DNA of 11,732 nt from Lachnoclostridium sp. UBA1241 (GCA_002308955.1 DBWJ01000027.1:1-11732), one strand, 5' to 3'. Shown: positions 1-6,091, counted from the stretch's first letter. The notes: generated by a model from the sequence alone, not told the origin. Numbers and translations: made by a program.

Positions 1-59
1 GACCGGATGCTGCTTTCCTGAGCACTCCGTGTCATTTTGAACAGAGTAAGGAATCCTTG

Positions 60-88
60 CCTGCCGTCAGCCGGCAGGTATTTCTTTT
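60..88 (+). terminator. Hairpin with T-rich tail at the 3' end of the antiporter gene
   Basis: A perfect 7-bp stem (CCTGCCG at 60-66, CGGCAGG at 72-78) with a 5-nt loop is followed on the plus strand by a T-rich tail (TATTTCTTTT). The T tract lies on the plus side, so it would best stop a plus-strand transcript arriving from left of the window, convergent with the antiporter gene. On the minus strand the hairpin contains the antiporter's own stop codon in its loop, but no T run follows, so it is a poorer terminator that way. No gene end belonging to the upstream transcript can be recognised in bases 1-60. Confidence 0.5.
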
Positions 89-1269
89 GCCCCCGTTCCC
101 TTATCCCGGCTGTATACCTTCTTCAGCAGCACCGGCGTGATCACTGAGGATACCAGGATCAGCAGGATCACCGCGGTAAAGAAATCCGCTGTCAGCAGAC
201 CGACGGTCAGCCCCTTCTGGGCCGTGATCAGGGCAACCTCGCCGCGGGTCATCATGCCGCAGCCGATCTTCAGCGATTCGGACAGCTTGAAGCGGCAGAG
301 CCTTGCGATGAGGCCGCAGCCGATAATTTTCGTAATCATGCCGACGATAACGAACAGAGCAGAGAATCCGAGCACCGGGATAATCTCGGACACGGAAATG
401 TCGGTCTTGATACCGATACTTGCGAAGAACACGGGTCCGAAAAGCATATAGGAGTTGATGTCCATCTTACGGGCAATGTATTTCGAATCACGGACGTTGC
501 AGAGGATGATGCCTGCGGCAAATGCGCCGGTGATATCGGCAATTCCGAAGAACCGCTCGGCGCAGTAAGACATCACAAGGCAGATTGCCAGTCCCGCGAT
601 CGGAATACGGCGTGTGTGGGCGTGGCGGGCATCGTACCATTTGAAGACACGGTACACGATGTAGCCGAACAGGACCACCCAGGCGAAGAACAGAAGCGTG
701 TGCCATACCGTTGTGAGGGGCGAGATGGAGCTGTCCTTGAAACCGAGGACAAATGTGAGGACTACGATACCGATGACGTCATCGATGATGGCGGCACTCA
801 GAATCGTCGTTCCGACCTTACCCTGCAGGTAACCCATCTCCTTTAACGATTCAACGGTGATGCCGACGCTTGTGGCGGTCAGGATGCAGCCGATCAGAAT
901 CGCATGCGAAAAGAGCGGATCGTGGAATCCGACCCCGTAATAAGCCATATACAAAAACGTGCCGCCGGCCATCGGAACGGCAACGCCGAAACAGGCGATC
1001 AAAGTGGCGACGGGACCGGATTCCGCAAGCTTTTTAAGGTCGGTCTCAAGACCGGCTTCGAACATCAAAAGAACGACACCGATTTCCGCCATGGTGGAAA
1101 GAAAATCGCTGCCGCTTACAATGTTAAGAACGGACGGTCCGATAATCAGGCCGGCAATGATCTCCCCGACGACCTGGGGAGCGTGCAGTTTACGCGCAAT
1201 CATACCGAATAGTTTTGCCGAAGCGATGATGATTGCCAAATTCAGAAACACGATGTTTCCCTTGTCCAT
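67..1269 (-). CDS. CPA2-family Na+(K+)/H+ antiporter (GerN/NapA/Kef-type membrane domain)
   Basis: Predicted inner-membrane cation/proton antiporter of 400 residues. It is hydrophobic throughout, consistent with about 12-13 membrane segments. Family motifs are visible in order: PQVVGEIIAGLIIGP (31-45), LLMFEAGLETD (67-77), TATSVGITVESLKE (131-144), an adjacent Asp pair in AAIIDDVIGIVVL (D163, D164), GAFAAGIIL, and near the C terminus TRGEVALI. In characterised CPA2 members such as NapA, a double Asp at this place binds the ion and is linked to electrogenic exchange. The protein ends soon after the last membrane segment. It therefore lacks the TrkA-N/RCK domain of KefB and KefC and resembles GerN/NapA more. 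The start is the ATG at 1269, because GGAGG (1278-1282 on the complement) lies 8 nt upstream; an in-frame ATG at 1296 has no such site. The gene is divergent from the MgsA-like gene. Whether it moves Na+ or K+ cannot be told from sequence. Confidence 0.9.
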   Translation of the reverse strand: MDKGNIVFLNLAIIIASAKLFGMIARKLHAPQVVGEIIAGLIIGPSVLNIVSGSDFLSTMAEIGVVLLMFEAGLETDLKKLAESGPVATLIACFGVAVPMAGGTFLYMAYYGVGFHDPLFSHAILIGCILTATSVGITVESLKEMGYLQGKVGTTILSAAIIDDVIGIVVLTFVLGFKDSSISPLTTVWHTLLFFAWVVLFGYIVYRVFKWYDARHAHTRRIPIAGLAICLVMSYCAERFFGIADITGAFAAGIILCNVRDSKYIARKMDINSYMLFGPVFFASIGIKTDISVSEIIPVLGFSALFVIVGMITKIIGCGLIARLCRFKLSESLKIGCGMMTRGEVALITAQKGLTVGLLTADFFTAVILLILVSSVITPVLLKKVYSRDKGTGAKEIPAG

Positions 1270-1313
1270 GAGATATGCCTCCGTACGCGCGCGCATTTAT
1301 GCGCTTACCAAAG

Positions 1314-1342
1314 ATTCTATTGCTTTTAGTAGGAATAATCAA
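1314..1342 (-). promoter_or_regulatory. Predicted sigma-A-type promoter of the antiporter gene
   Basis: On the minus strand, TTGATT (1337-1342) and TAGAAT (1314-1319) are separated by exactly 17 nt, close to the housekeeping consensus. The predicted start of transcription is near 1307, giving a leader of about 40 nt before the ATG at 1269. The leader contains a short inverted repeat, GCGCAT/ATGCGC, at 1291-1304. No experimental evidence; this is pattern matching only. Confidence 0.6.
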
Positions 1343-1357
1343 TGGACAAAAGTCCTA

Positions 1358-1404
1358 TTTTTATTGCATTTTCCGCTGGCGTATTGAGCGAAATGCAAAA
1401 AAAA
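1358..1404. repeat. Imperfect dyad midway between the divergent promoters (candidate operator)
   Basis: TTGCATTT (1364-1371) is the exact inverse of AAATGCAA (1391-1398). Inside it CGCT (1374-1377) pairs with AGCG (1387-1390), giving 12 paired bases with a 2-nt bulge and a 9-nt centre. Outside it T5 (1358-1362) faces A5 (1400-1404) after one mismatch. The centre (about 1381) lies between the -35 boxes of the antiporter (1337-1342) and mgsA-like (1414-1419) promoters, whose midpoint is about 1378. The position suits a repressor or activator acting on both genes. It is not an intrinsic terminator: on either strand the T tract precedes and the A tract follows the hairpin. Confidence 0.5.
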
Positions 1405-1413
1405 CGCACTCGG

Positions 1414-1442
1414 TTGACGGAGAAAGCGGATTGTGGTATATT
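1414..1442 (+). promoter_or_regulatory. Predicted sigma-A-type promoter of the mgsA-like gene
   Basis: TTGACG (1414-1419) and TATATT (1437-1442) are spaced by 17 nt, and a TGG immediately before the -10 box makes it an extended -10 promoter. Transcription would start near 1449, giving a leader of about 65 nt. The leader carries the perfect palindrome GCGCGTACGCGC (1485-1496) just before the ribosome binding site AAGGGG (1502-1507). Confidence 0.7.
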
Positions 1443-1514
1443 ATAGGAGTCGGATTGGGGATTTTTGAAAGACGAATGCGGCGTGCGCGTACGCGCCAAT
1501 GAAGGGGAAGCGGT

Positions 1515-1910
1515 ATGATTATCGGATTGATTGCGGATGACACGAGGAAGACGCTCATGCAGAACCTCTGCATCGCATACAAGGGGATTTTAGGGAAACA
1601 TGAGCTTTATTCCACCGGCGTGACCGGAAGAATGATTGAAGAGGCGACGAATCTGCATGTCCATAAGTTCCTTGCGGGAAGCCTGGGCGGAGAGCAGCAG
1701 CTTGCCATGATGATCGAGCAGAATCAGATCGATATGGTAATCTTCCTTCGAAACGCCGATAAGTCGTTAAGCTATGATGTCCAGTTCAACTACGTAATTC
1801 CGCTCTGTGACGAGTACAGCATTCCGCTCGCGACGAACATCGCGACGGCCGAGATGCTGATTAAGGCAATGAATAACGGAGACCTGGAGTGGAGAAATCT
1901 GTACCGGTGA
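1515..1910 (+). CDS. mgsA: Methylglyoxal synthase-like protein with altered active site
   Basis: A 131-residue MGS-fold protein. True MgsA turns dihydroxyacetone phosphate into methylglyoxal and phosphate in the cytoplasm. Family features are the N-terminal strand IIGLIAD, YSTGVTG (32-38), LAGSLGGEQQ (53-62), IDMVIF (72-77), IPLATNIATAEMLI (103-116) and a C-terminal GDLEWR typical of clostridial members. Against the E. coli enzyme (aligned from memory, no gaps across the core) the catalytic residues are not kept: His19 is D8, Asp71 is E60, Asp91 is N80, His98 is Y87 and Asp101 is Q90. Two phosphate ligands also change (Thr47 to V36, Ser65 to A54), while Lys23, Thr45 and Thr48 equivalents (K12, T34, T37) remain. 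The fold assignment is firm, but the enzymatic activity is doubtful. The start is supported by AAGGGG 7 nt upstream. It is a single-gene unit with its own promoter and terminator, divergent from the antiporter. The symbol marks the family only. Confidence 0.85.
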   Translation: MIIGLIADDTRKTLMQNLCIAYKGILGKHELYSTGVTGRMIEEATNLHVHKFLAGSLGGEQQLAMMIEQNQIDMVIFLRNADKSLSYDVQFNYVIPLCDEYSIPLATNIATAEMLIKAMNNGDLEWRNLYR

Positions 1911-1943
1911 CATTTGCCGGACGGGAATATAACAGGAACGCGG

Positions 1944-1972
1944 AAAGCGGCACGGTGTGTGCCGCTTTTTTT
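1944..1972 (+). terminator. Intrinsic terminator after the mgsA-like gene
   Basis: A perfect 10-bp stem, AAAGCGGCAC (1944-1953) with GTGCCGCTTT (1959-1968), a 5-nt loop, and a run of seven T residues (1966-1972). It lies 34 nt after the stop codon and separates this gene from citrate synthase. Confidence 0.93.
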
Positions 1973-1997
1973 ATTCTTCGGCAAATGCAAAAAGTGC

Positions 1998-2026
1998 TTG
2001 CCTTTCGGGGCTTTCTGTTGTATGAT
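1998..2026 (+). promoter_or_regulatory. Predicted sigma-A-type promoter of the citrate synthase unit
   Basis: TTGCCT (1998-2003) and TATGAT (2021-2026) are 17 nt apart. Transcription is predicted to start near 2033, with a leader of about 75 nt. The perfect palindrome at 2050-2061 falls inside the early transcribed region, a place suited to a repressor. Confidence 0.65.
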
Positions 2027-2049
2027 ATCCACATTATCGGCATTGCATA

Positions 2050-2061
2050 ATTGTATACAAT
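2050..2061. promoter_or_regulatory. 12-bp perfect palindrome, candidate GntR-type operator
   Basis: ATTGTATACAAT is perfectly palindromic and centred about 22 bp downstream of the predicted transcription start of the citrate synthase gene. A GTATAC core flanked by inverted T/A bases is the type of site bound by many GntR-family regulators of the FadR/FCD group; this comes from general knowledge of the family. No regulator gene lies in the window, so the partner is unknown. Confidence 0.5.
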
Positions 2062-2107
2062 CCCTGAAATGAAAGAAAAAGGGCAACATAGAGAGGGGGT
2101 CATTCCC

Positions 2108-3484
2108 ATGGCCAACATGATGGAACTTAATGAAAACCTGGAAAAAGACTTTGAATTCCTGCTGAACGAGTGCATGAAATCCGGTGTCATCGACCAGAAC
2201 TTATATGTGGAGTACGATGTTAAGAGAGGCCTTCGTGACAGTAACGGCGCAGGCGTTCTGACCGGTCTTACCGAGATCAGTGACGTTACCGGTACGAAGA
2301 TGGTAGCAGGCAAGAAGGTTCCCGCAGAGGGCAAGCTTTACTATCAGGGCTATGATGTTCAGGAAATGGTGAAGGGGCTTCAGAACCGCCGCTACGCCTT
2401 CGAGGAGACGACGTACCTCCTTCTGTTCGGCGAGCTTCCGAGCGAGACGCAGCTTAAGAGTTTTGTCGAGCTGATCACGTCCTTCCAGACGCTTTCGAAC
2501 AAGTTTATCCGTGACGTCATCATGAAGGCTGCCGGGCCGAGCATCATGAACGGTCTGCAGAAGGCCGTGCTGACGCTTTATTCCTATGACGACGAGGCGG
2601 ACGACATCTCCGTTTCGAACGTTTTGAAGCAGTCCATGAACCTGATCGCGAAGCTTCCGCTGATCTCGATTTACGCATACTGGTCCTACCTGCACTTTAA
2701 GCAGGATGAGAGCCTGATCATAAGAAACCCCAACCCGGAATACTCGACCGCTGAGAACATCTTAACAATGCTCCGGGCGGACGGACGTTTCACCGAGCTG
2801 GAGGCGCGGGTGCTTGATATCTGTCTTGTGCTCCATGCCGAGCACGGCGGCGGTAACAATTCCACCTTTACGACGCATGTTGTTACGTCCGCGGGAACCG
2901 ATACCTATTCCGCGATGGCGGCGGCGATCGCCTCACTGAAGGGCTTCCGTCACGGCGGAGCGAACATCAAGGCACGCAAGATGTTTGAAGACCTTGAGGC
3001 CAATGTGAAGGACTGGAAGAACGAAGACCAGATCCGTGACTATATCAAGAAGTTGGTTAACAAAGAAGCCTTTGACCGCACCGGTCTCGTATACGGTATC
3101 GGTCATGCCATTTACACGCTTTCCGATCCCCGTCAGGTCATCCTGAAGGACTACGCAAGAAAGCTTGCGGAAGCCAAGGGCAGAAGCGATGAGATGGAGC
3201 TTTACGAAACCGTTGAGCGGATTGCGAAGGAAGTCATTGCGGAGAACCGTCATCTCTTTAAACCGATCTGCGCAAATGTTGACTTCTACAGCGGTTTTGT
3301 GTATGATATGCTTGGAATCCCGGAAGAACTCTTCACGCCGATTTTCGCGATCTCGCGTATCAGCGGCTGGTCCGCGCACCGGCTTGAGGAAATCATTAAC
3401 AACGGGAAGATTATCCGTCCCGCTTACAAGTATGTGGGAACGCATAAGGAATACTATTATATGCCCGAGCGCGACTGGGATTAA
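2108..3484 (+). CDS. gltA: Citrate synthase (citrate/2-methylcitrate synthase family)
   Basis: Condenses acetyl-CoA with oxaloacetate to give citrate, the first step toward 2-oxoglutarate and glutamate in anaerobes with a partial TCA pathway. The protein has 458 residues, within the clostridial range. Catalytic motifs are in place: HAEHGGGN (H243, H246), GFRHGGAN (H282), GIGHAIYTLSDPR (H333, R342) and VDFYSG (D392); H282, H333 and D392 match the His/His/Asp triad of the family. GWSAH near the C terminus is also typical. 2-Methylcitrate synthase activity cannot be excluded from sequence, but no propionate-pathway genes are nearby. The start is the ATG at 2108, 8 nt after AGAGGGGG. A TTG at 2051 is in frame but sits inside the palindrome without a binding site. 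The zinc-ribbon gene follows after 26 nt and is probably cotranscribed. Confidence 0.95.
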   Translation: MANMMELNENLEKDFEFLLNECMKSGVIDQNLYVEYDVKRGLRDSNGAGVLTGLTEISDVTGTKMVAGKKVPAEGKLYYQGYDVQEMVKGLQNRRYAFEETTYLLLFGELPSETQLKSFVELITSFQTLSNKFIRDVIMKAAGPSIMNGLQKAVLTLYSYDDEADDISVSNVLKQSMNLIAKLPLISIYAYWSYLHFKQDESLIIRNPNPEYSTAENILTMLRADGRFTELEARVLDICLVLHAEHGGGNNSTFTTHVVTSAGTDTYSAMAAAIASLKGFRHGGANIKARKMFEDLEANVKDWKNEDQIRDYIKKLVNKEAFDRTGLVYGIGHAIYTLSDPRQVILKDYARKLAEAKGRSDEMELYETVERIAKEVIAENRHLFKPICANVDFYSGFVYDMLGIPEELFTPIFAISRISGWSAHRLEEIINNGKIIRPAYKYVGTHKEYYYMPERDWD

Positions 3485-3510
3485 CGGGGCTCTCGGAAAA
3501 GGAGGACGAC

Positions 3511-4071
3511 ATGGCATTTTTCGGACCGCATAACGCGGAAATCAATCAGGTAAACGCACAGATTAAGGCGGAGAACGGAAAGATCTCCGGCTATCAGTAT
3601 ACCCTCGGCGTAACGCTTCTTCGTAAGCTGGATGAGGGCGTTGAATTTGACGAAGAGATCATGGGCATCTACGAGCAGATCAAGGCCTCGAGAGCCGCTA
3701 TCGAAGCCGGCAACGCAGAGCTTGCGAGAATTCAGCAGGTAATTGCCGACGAGGAAGCAGCGAAGCAGGCCGAGAAGGAGCGTAAGGCAGCTGAGGCTGC
3801 TACCCTTCGTGCCGCAAGAGCCGCTGAGCTTGCCGCGAAGGCGAACAGCTTCTTCGGTAAGAGCTCCGCGCCCGCAGGCAAGGTTTGTCCGAACTGCGGC
3901 AACCCCGTAGGCGCCGACATGATGTTCTGTAACAAGTGCGGAACGAAGCTTGAGGCTCCGGCTCCCGCACCGGCACCCGAAGCACCTGTAGGCAAGGTTT
4001 GCCCGAACTGCGGCAACCCCGTTGCGGACGATATGATGTTCTGCAACAAGTGCGGCACCAAACTCGGTTAA
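3511..4071 (+). CDS. Coiled-coil protein with two C-terminal zinc ribbons
   Basis: A 186-residue protein of unknown function. Residues about 5-110 are charged and alanine-rich with heptad-like character, likely a long helical or coiled-coil segment. It is cytoplasmic by appearance, with no signal peptide or membrane segment. Two nearly identical zinc ribbons follow: C126/C129...C140/C143 and C164/C167...C178/C181, each reading CPNCGNPV...MMFCNKCGTKL, joined by a linker of alternating Ala and Pro (149-156). The ribbon type is the short DUF/zinc-ribbon module often found at the ends of bacterial proteins, where it usually mediates protein or nucleic-acid contact rather than catalysis. Start codon ATG has AAGGAGG just upstream. 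It lies 26 nt after citrate synthase and before a terminator, so it is probably the second gene of that unit, though no biochemical link to citrate synthesis is evident. Confidence 0.88.
   Translation: MAFFGPHNAEINQVNAQIKAENGKISGYQYTLGVTLLRKLDEGVEFDEEIMGIYEQIKASRAAIEAGNAELARIQQVIADEEAAKQAEKERKAAEAATLRAARAAELAAKANSFFGKSSAPAGKVCPNCGNPVGADMMFCNKCGTKLEAPAPAPAPEAPVGKVCPNCGNPVADDMMFCNKCGTKLG
3880..4065 (+). repeat. Duplicated zinc-ribbon coding segment (2 x 72 bp direct repeat)
   Basis: Bases 3880-3951 and 3994-4065 are direct repeats that match at 61 of 72 positions by hand count. The encoded 24-residue units differ at only two neighbouring positions (GA versus DD context), and most of the DNA differences are at third codon positions. 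This points to a tandem duplication of the ribbon kept under selection at the protein level. Confidence 0.9.
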
Positions 4072-4092
4072 CCTGCATAAAAAATCGCTTCA

Positions 4093-4133
4093 AACACCCC
4101 GAAAGTTTTTCATTTTCGGGGTGTTATTTTTTT
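4093..4133 (+). terminator. Intrinsic terminator after the zinc-ribbon gene
   Basis: A perfect 12-bp stem, AACACCCCGAAA (4093-4104) with TTTCGGGGTGTT (4114-4125), a 9-nt loop, then A and seven T residues (4127-4133). It lies 21 nt past the stop codon and closes the citrate synthase unit. Confidence 0.95.
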
Positions 4134-4150
4134 GCTATATGTGGTATGAT
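4122..4150 (+). promoter_or_regulatory. Predicted extended -10 promoter of the sua5-rpiB-atp run
   Basis: TATGAT (4145-4150) is preceded by TGG, an extended -10 arrangement. The hexamer 17 nt upstream (TGTTAT, 4122-4127) is a weak -35 box and overlaps the preceding terminator. Transcription would start near 4157, about 88 nt before sua5. No other promoter-like pair was found before the atp genes, so this may serve the whole run. Confidence 0.5.
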
Positions 4151-4204
4151 TAACTATGTATGGGGTTTCGGAGACGAATCCGCAGTTTTTTGCGAATCGA
4201 CAGG

Positions 4205-4219
4205 TGCGGAAGGTCCGCA
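4205..4219 (+). repeat. Short hairpin in the sua5 leader
   Basis: TGCGGA (4205-4210) and TCCGCA (4214-4219) form a perfect 6-bp stem with a 3-nt loop, 15 nt before the AGGAGG ribosome binding site of sua5. It could affect leader stability or translation, but no T run follows and no known riboswitch shape is evident. Confidence 0.35.
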
Positions 4220-4244
4220 TGTGCCGGTGTATTTAGGAGGGAAA

Positions 4245-5300
4245 ATGGAGACCCGTGTTGTCCGGATGGACCGGGATAACCTTAGAAAAGAACAGTTCGA
4301 AGAAGCCGTGGCGCTTCTTAGAAGAGGCGAGCTTGTGGCATTTCCCACGGAGACCGTTTACGGACTCGGCGGGAACGCGCTTGACCCGGCGGCTTCCGCT
4401 AAGATCTATGCCGCGAAGGGAAGACCTTCGGACAATCCGCTGATTGTCCACATCTGCGACACGGACGCGCTTTCCGAACTCGCGCAGGACATTCCCGACG
4501 GAGCATGGGAGCTTGCGAAACGGTTCTGGCCGGGACCGATGACGATGATCCTTAAAAAGAAGGATATTGTCCCGAAGGAGACAACCGGCGGACTTTCAAC
4601 CGTTGCCATCCGCATGCCGAGCGATCCGATTGCCGCCATGCTGATCCGCGAGAGCGGGCTTTACATCGCGGCGCCGAGCGCCAACGCTTCGGGAAGACCG
4701 AGCACGACGCGGGCGGAGCATGTTTACGAAGATTTGAACGGAAGGATTCCGATGATTCTTGACGGCGGAGCCGTACAGATCGGACTTGAGTCCACGATCA
4801 TCGATCTGACCGGAGAGAGGCCGCTTATATTACGGCCCGGATATATCACCTTGGAGGATGTACGGAAAGTGCTTCCGAATGCGGCGTATGACCCTGCCGT
4901 CCTTAGGCGGAAGGCCGACGACACGATTGTCGCGAAGGCCCCCGGAATGAAGTACCGCCATTACGCGCCGAAGGGCCAGCTGACCGTTTTCGAGGGAAGT
5001 CTTGAGAATGTCACGAAGGCGGTTCGAAAGAACGCCGCCGAGAAGAAGGCAGAGGGCTTCCGGGTTGCGATACTTGCCTCCGAGGAAACGAAGGACGCAT
5101 ACAAAGGCTACACGGTCTGCTCGGTCGGTGACCGGGAGGACGAAGCAGGAATTGCCGCAAGGCTTTTCGATACTCTTCGGGAGTTCGACCATATGGGAGC
5201 CGATTACATATTCGGCGAATGCTTCCCCACCGAGGGCGTGGGGCAGGCGGTTATGAACCGGTTAATGAAAGCTGCGGGATATCATATCGAACAAGTATAA
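4245..5300 (+). CDS. sua5: L-threonylcarbamoyladenylate synthase (Sua5/YwlC)
   Basis: Makes threonylcarbamoyl-AMP from threonine, bicarbonate and ATP, the activated donor for t6A at position 37 of ANN-decoding tRNAs. The 351-residue length fits the two-domain Sua5 form (YwlC type), not the short TsaC form. The YrdC domain occupies about 12-205: GELVAFPTETVYGLGGNA (28-45), KGRPSDNPL (58-66), FWPGPMT (94-100), RMPSDP (123-128), PSANASGRPS (144-153), LESTIIDL (181-188). The linker APGMKYRHYAP (232-242) leads into the C-terminal Sua5 domain. The start is the ATG at 4245, with AGGAGG at 4235-4240. The same frame stays open back to 3999, but that part crosses the zinc-ribbon gene and a terminator, so it is not coding. 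First gene of the run; rpiB follows after 20 nt. Confidence 0.95.
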   Translation: METRVVRMDRDNLRKEQFEEAVALLRRGELVAFPTETVYGLGGNALDPAASAKIYAAKGRPSDNPLIVHICDTDALSELAQDIPDGAWELAKRFWPGPMTMILKKKDIVPKETTGGLSTVAIRMPSDPIAAMLIRESGLYIAAPSANASGRPSTTRAEHVYEDLNGRIPMILDGGAVQIGLESTIIDLTGERPLILRPGYITLEDVRKVLPNAAYDPAVLRRKADDTIVAKAPGMKYRHYAPKGQLTVFEGSLENVTKAVRKNAAEKKAEGFRVAILASEETKDAYKGYTVCSVGDREDEAGIAARLFDTLREFDHMGADYIFGECFPTEGVGQAVMNRLMKAAGYHIEQV

Positions 5301-5320
5301 AGCGGAAAGGGGTGTTTCAT

Positions 5321-5749
5321 TTGATAGCACTGGGTTGTGATCACGGCGGATACGCTCTGATGCAGGAAGTGAAAGAGCACTTGAAAGGACAGGGAATCAA
5401 GTTCAAGGATTTCGGAACCGATTCTCCCGTACCTACGGATTATCCGATTTACGCGAAGAAGGTTGCAAAGGCGGTAGCATCCGGCCGTTGCGAGAAGGGC
5501 ATTCTGATCTGCGGTACCGGAATCGGAATTTCGATTACCGCCAACAAGATTAAGGGAATCCGCTGCGCGCTGTGCCATGACGTGTTCAGCGCCGAAGCAA
5601 CGAGACTCCATAACGACGCCAACGTGCTTGCCATGGGCGGCCGGGTTGTCGGACCGGGACTCGCGCTGAAGATTGTAGATACGTTTCTGGCTACGCCGTT
5701 CTCCGGCGAGGAGCGCCACGTAAAGCGCATCAGCCAGATAGAAGATTAA
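5321..5749 (+). CDS. rpiB: Ribose-5-phosphate isomerase B, TTG start
   Basis: Interconverts ribose 5-phosphate and ribulose 5-phosphate in the pentose phosphate pathway. The 142-residue protein is of RpiB/LacAB type. Active-site residues match E. coli RpiB: D7 and H8 in GCDHGG, C64 in ILICGTGIGIS (the catalytic cysteine equivalent to Cys66), H97 in RLHNDANVLAMGGR (equivalent to His99), and R132 and R136 near the C terminus for phosphate binding. Allose-6-phosphate isomerase activity is known for some members and cannot be excluded. The start is TTG at 5321: the product then begins MIALGCDHGG as the family does, and AAAGGGG lies 8 nt upstream; no suitable ATG exists. The gene sits between sua5 and the atp genes, 15 nt before the next start. 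Confidence 0.94.
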   Translation: MIALGCDHGGYALMQEVKEHLKGQGIKFKDFGTDSPVPTDYPIYAKKVAKAVASGRCEKGILICGTGIGISITANKIKGIRCALCHDVFSAEATRLHNDANVLAMGGRVVGPGLALKIVDTFLATPFSGEERHVKRISQIED

Positions 5750-5764
5750 TCGAAAAGGAACGCT

Positions 5765-6091
5765 ATGAAACCAAAAGGCATAAAATCGGACGGAACCGTT
5801 TCCACCGTGGTGCTGATCACGCAGATCGGCATCGGAATGATGACGCCGATTGCGCTTTGCGCCGTACTCGGTTATTTCGTCGCGAAGTGGACCGGATGGG
5901 ATGCCTGGGTGTTCATCGTGTTCATGTTCCTCGGAATCGTCGTCGGATACCGGAACGTCTGGGTAATGGTACGGAAGTACACCCGTGACGAGAAGCCGGA
6001 GGAGCCGGTCACTCCGCACATCAGTGAGGCGGAAGCCGAATTCCGGCGGTGGAAAGAGGAAAAGAAAGCCGAAAGCGGGGATAAGTCATGA
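5765..6091 (+). CDS. atpZ: AtpZ/AtpI-family small membrane protein
   Basis: A 108-residue protein with two predicted membrane segments (about 13-39 and 46-67) and a charged C-terminal tail (70-108). Size, topology and place immediately before the ATP synthase genes fit the AtpZ/AtpI family of putative F1Fo subunits. In Bacillus pseudofirmus, AtpZ and AtpI were linked to Mg2+/Ca2+ movement; a related role here is inference. The ribosome binding site AAAAGGA lies 5 nt before the ATG. Its stop codon overlaps the start of the next gene (ATGA at 6088-6091), so the two are translationally coupled. Assignment between AtpZ and a short AtpI is uncertain, since both families are poorly conserved. Confidence 0.72.
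   Translation: MKPKGIKSDGTVSTVVLITQIGIGMMTPIALCAVLGYFVAKWTGWDAWVFIVFMFLGIVVGYRNVWVMVRKYTRDEKPEEPVTPHISEAEAEFRRWKEEKKAESGDKS

Noticed and set aside
3..140. Open plus-strand frame at the left edge as the tail of an upstream gene
   Set aside because: It would overlap the end of the antiporter gene and pass through the hairpin at 60-78; no recognisable protein sequence.
1358..1404. Dyad read as an intrinsic terminator
   Set aside because: On both strands the T tract comes before and the A tract after the hairpin, the wrong order for termination.
1740..1800. Frameshift in the mgsA-like gene as the cause of the missing catalytic residues
   Set aside because: The segment keeps the same length as the E. 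coli core, and the conserved sequence resumes in the same frame at IPLATN, so substitutions, not a shift, explain the change.
2051..2107. TTG at 2051 as an earlier start of citrate synthase
   Set aside because: It is part of the palindromic site and lacks a ribosome binding site; the ATG at 2108 has AGAGGGGG at proper spacing.
2201..3517. Minus-strand open frames (2201-2695, 2933-3517) opposite citrate synthase
   Set aside because: Antisense shadows of a clear citrate synthase gene; no recognisable domains.
4169..4191. Small hairpin (CGGA/TCCG) followed by six T residues in the sua5 leader as an attenuator
   Set aside because: Only 4 bp of stem with a 6-nt loop; too weak to support a terminator call.
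3999..4244. Upstream extension of the sua5 frame
   Set aside because: It would run through the second zinc ribbon in another frame and through a strong terminator; the conserved YrdC sequence and AGGAGG site place the start at 4245.
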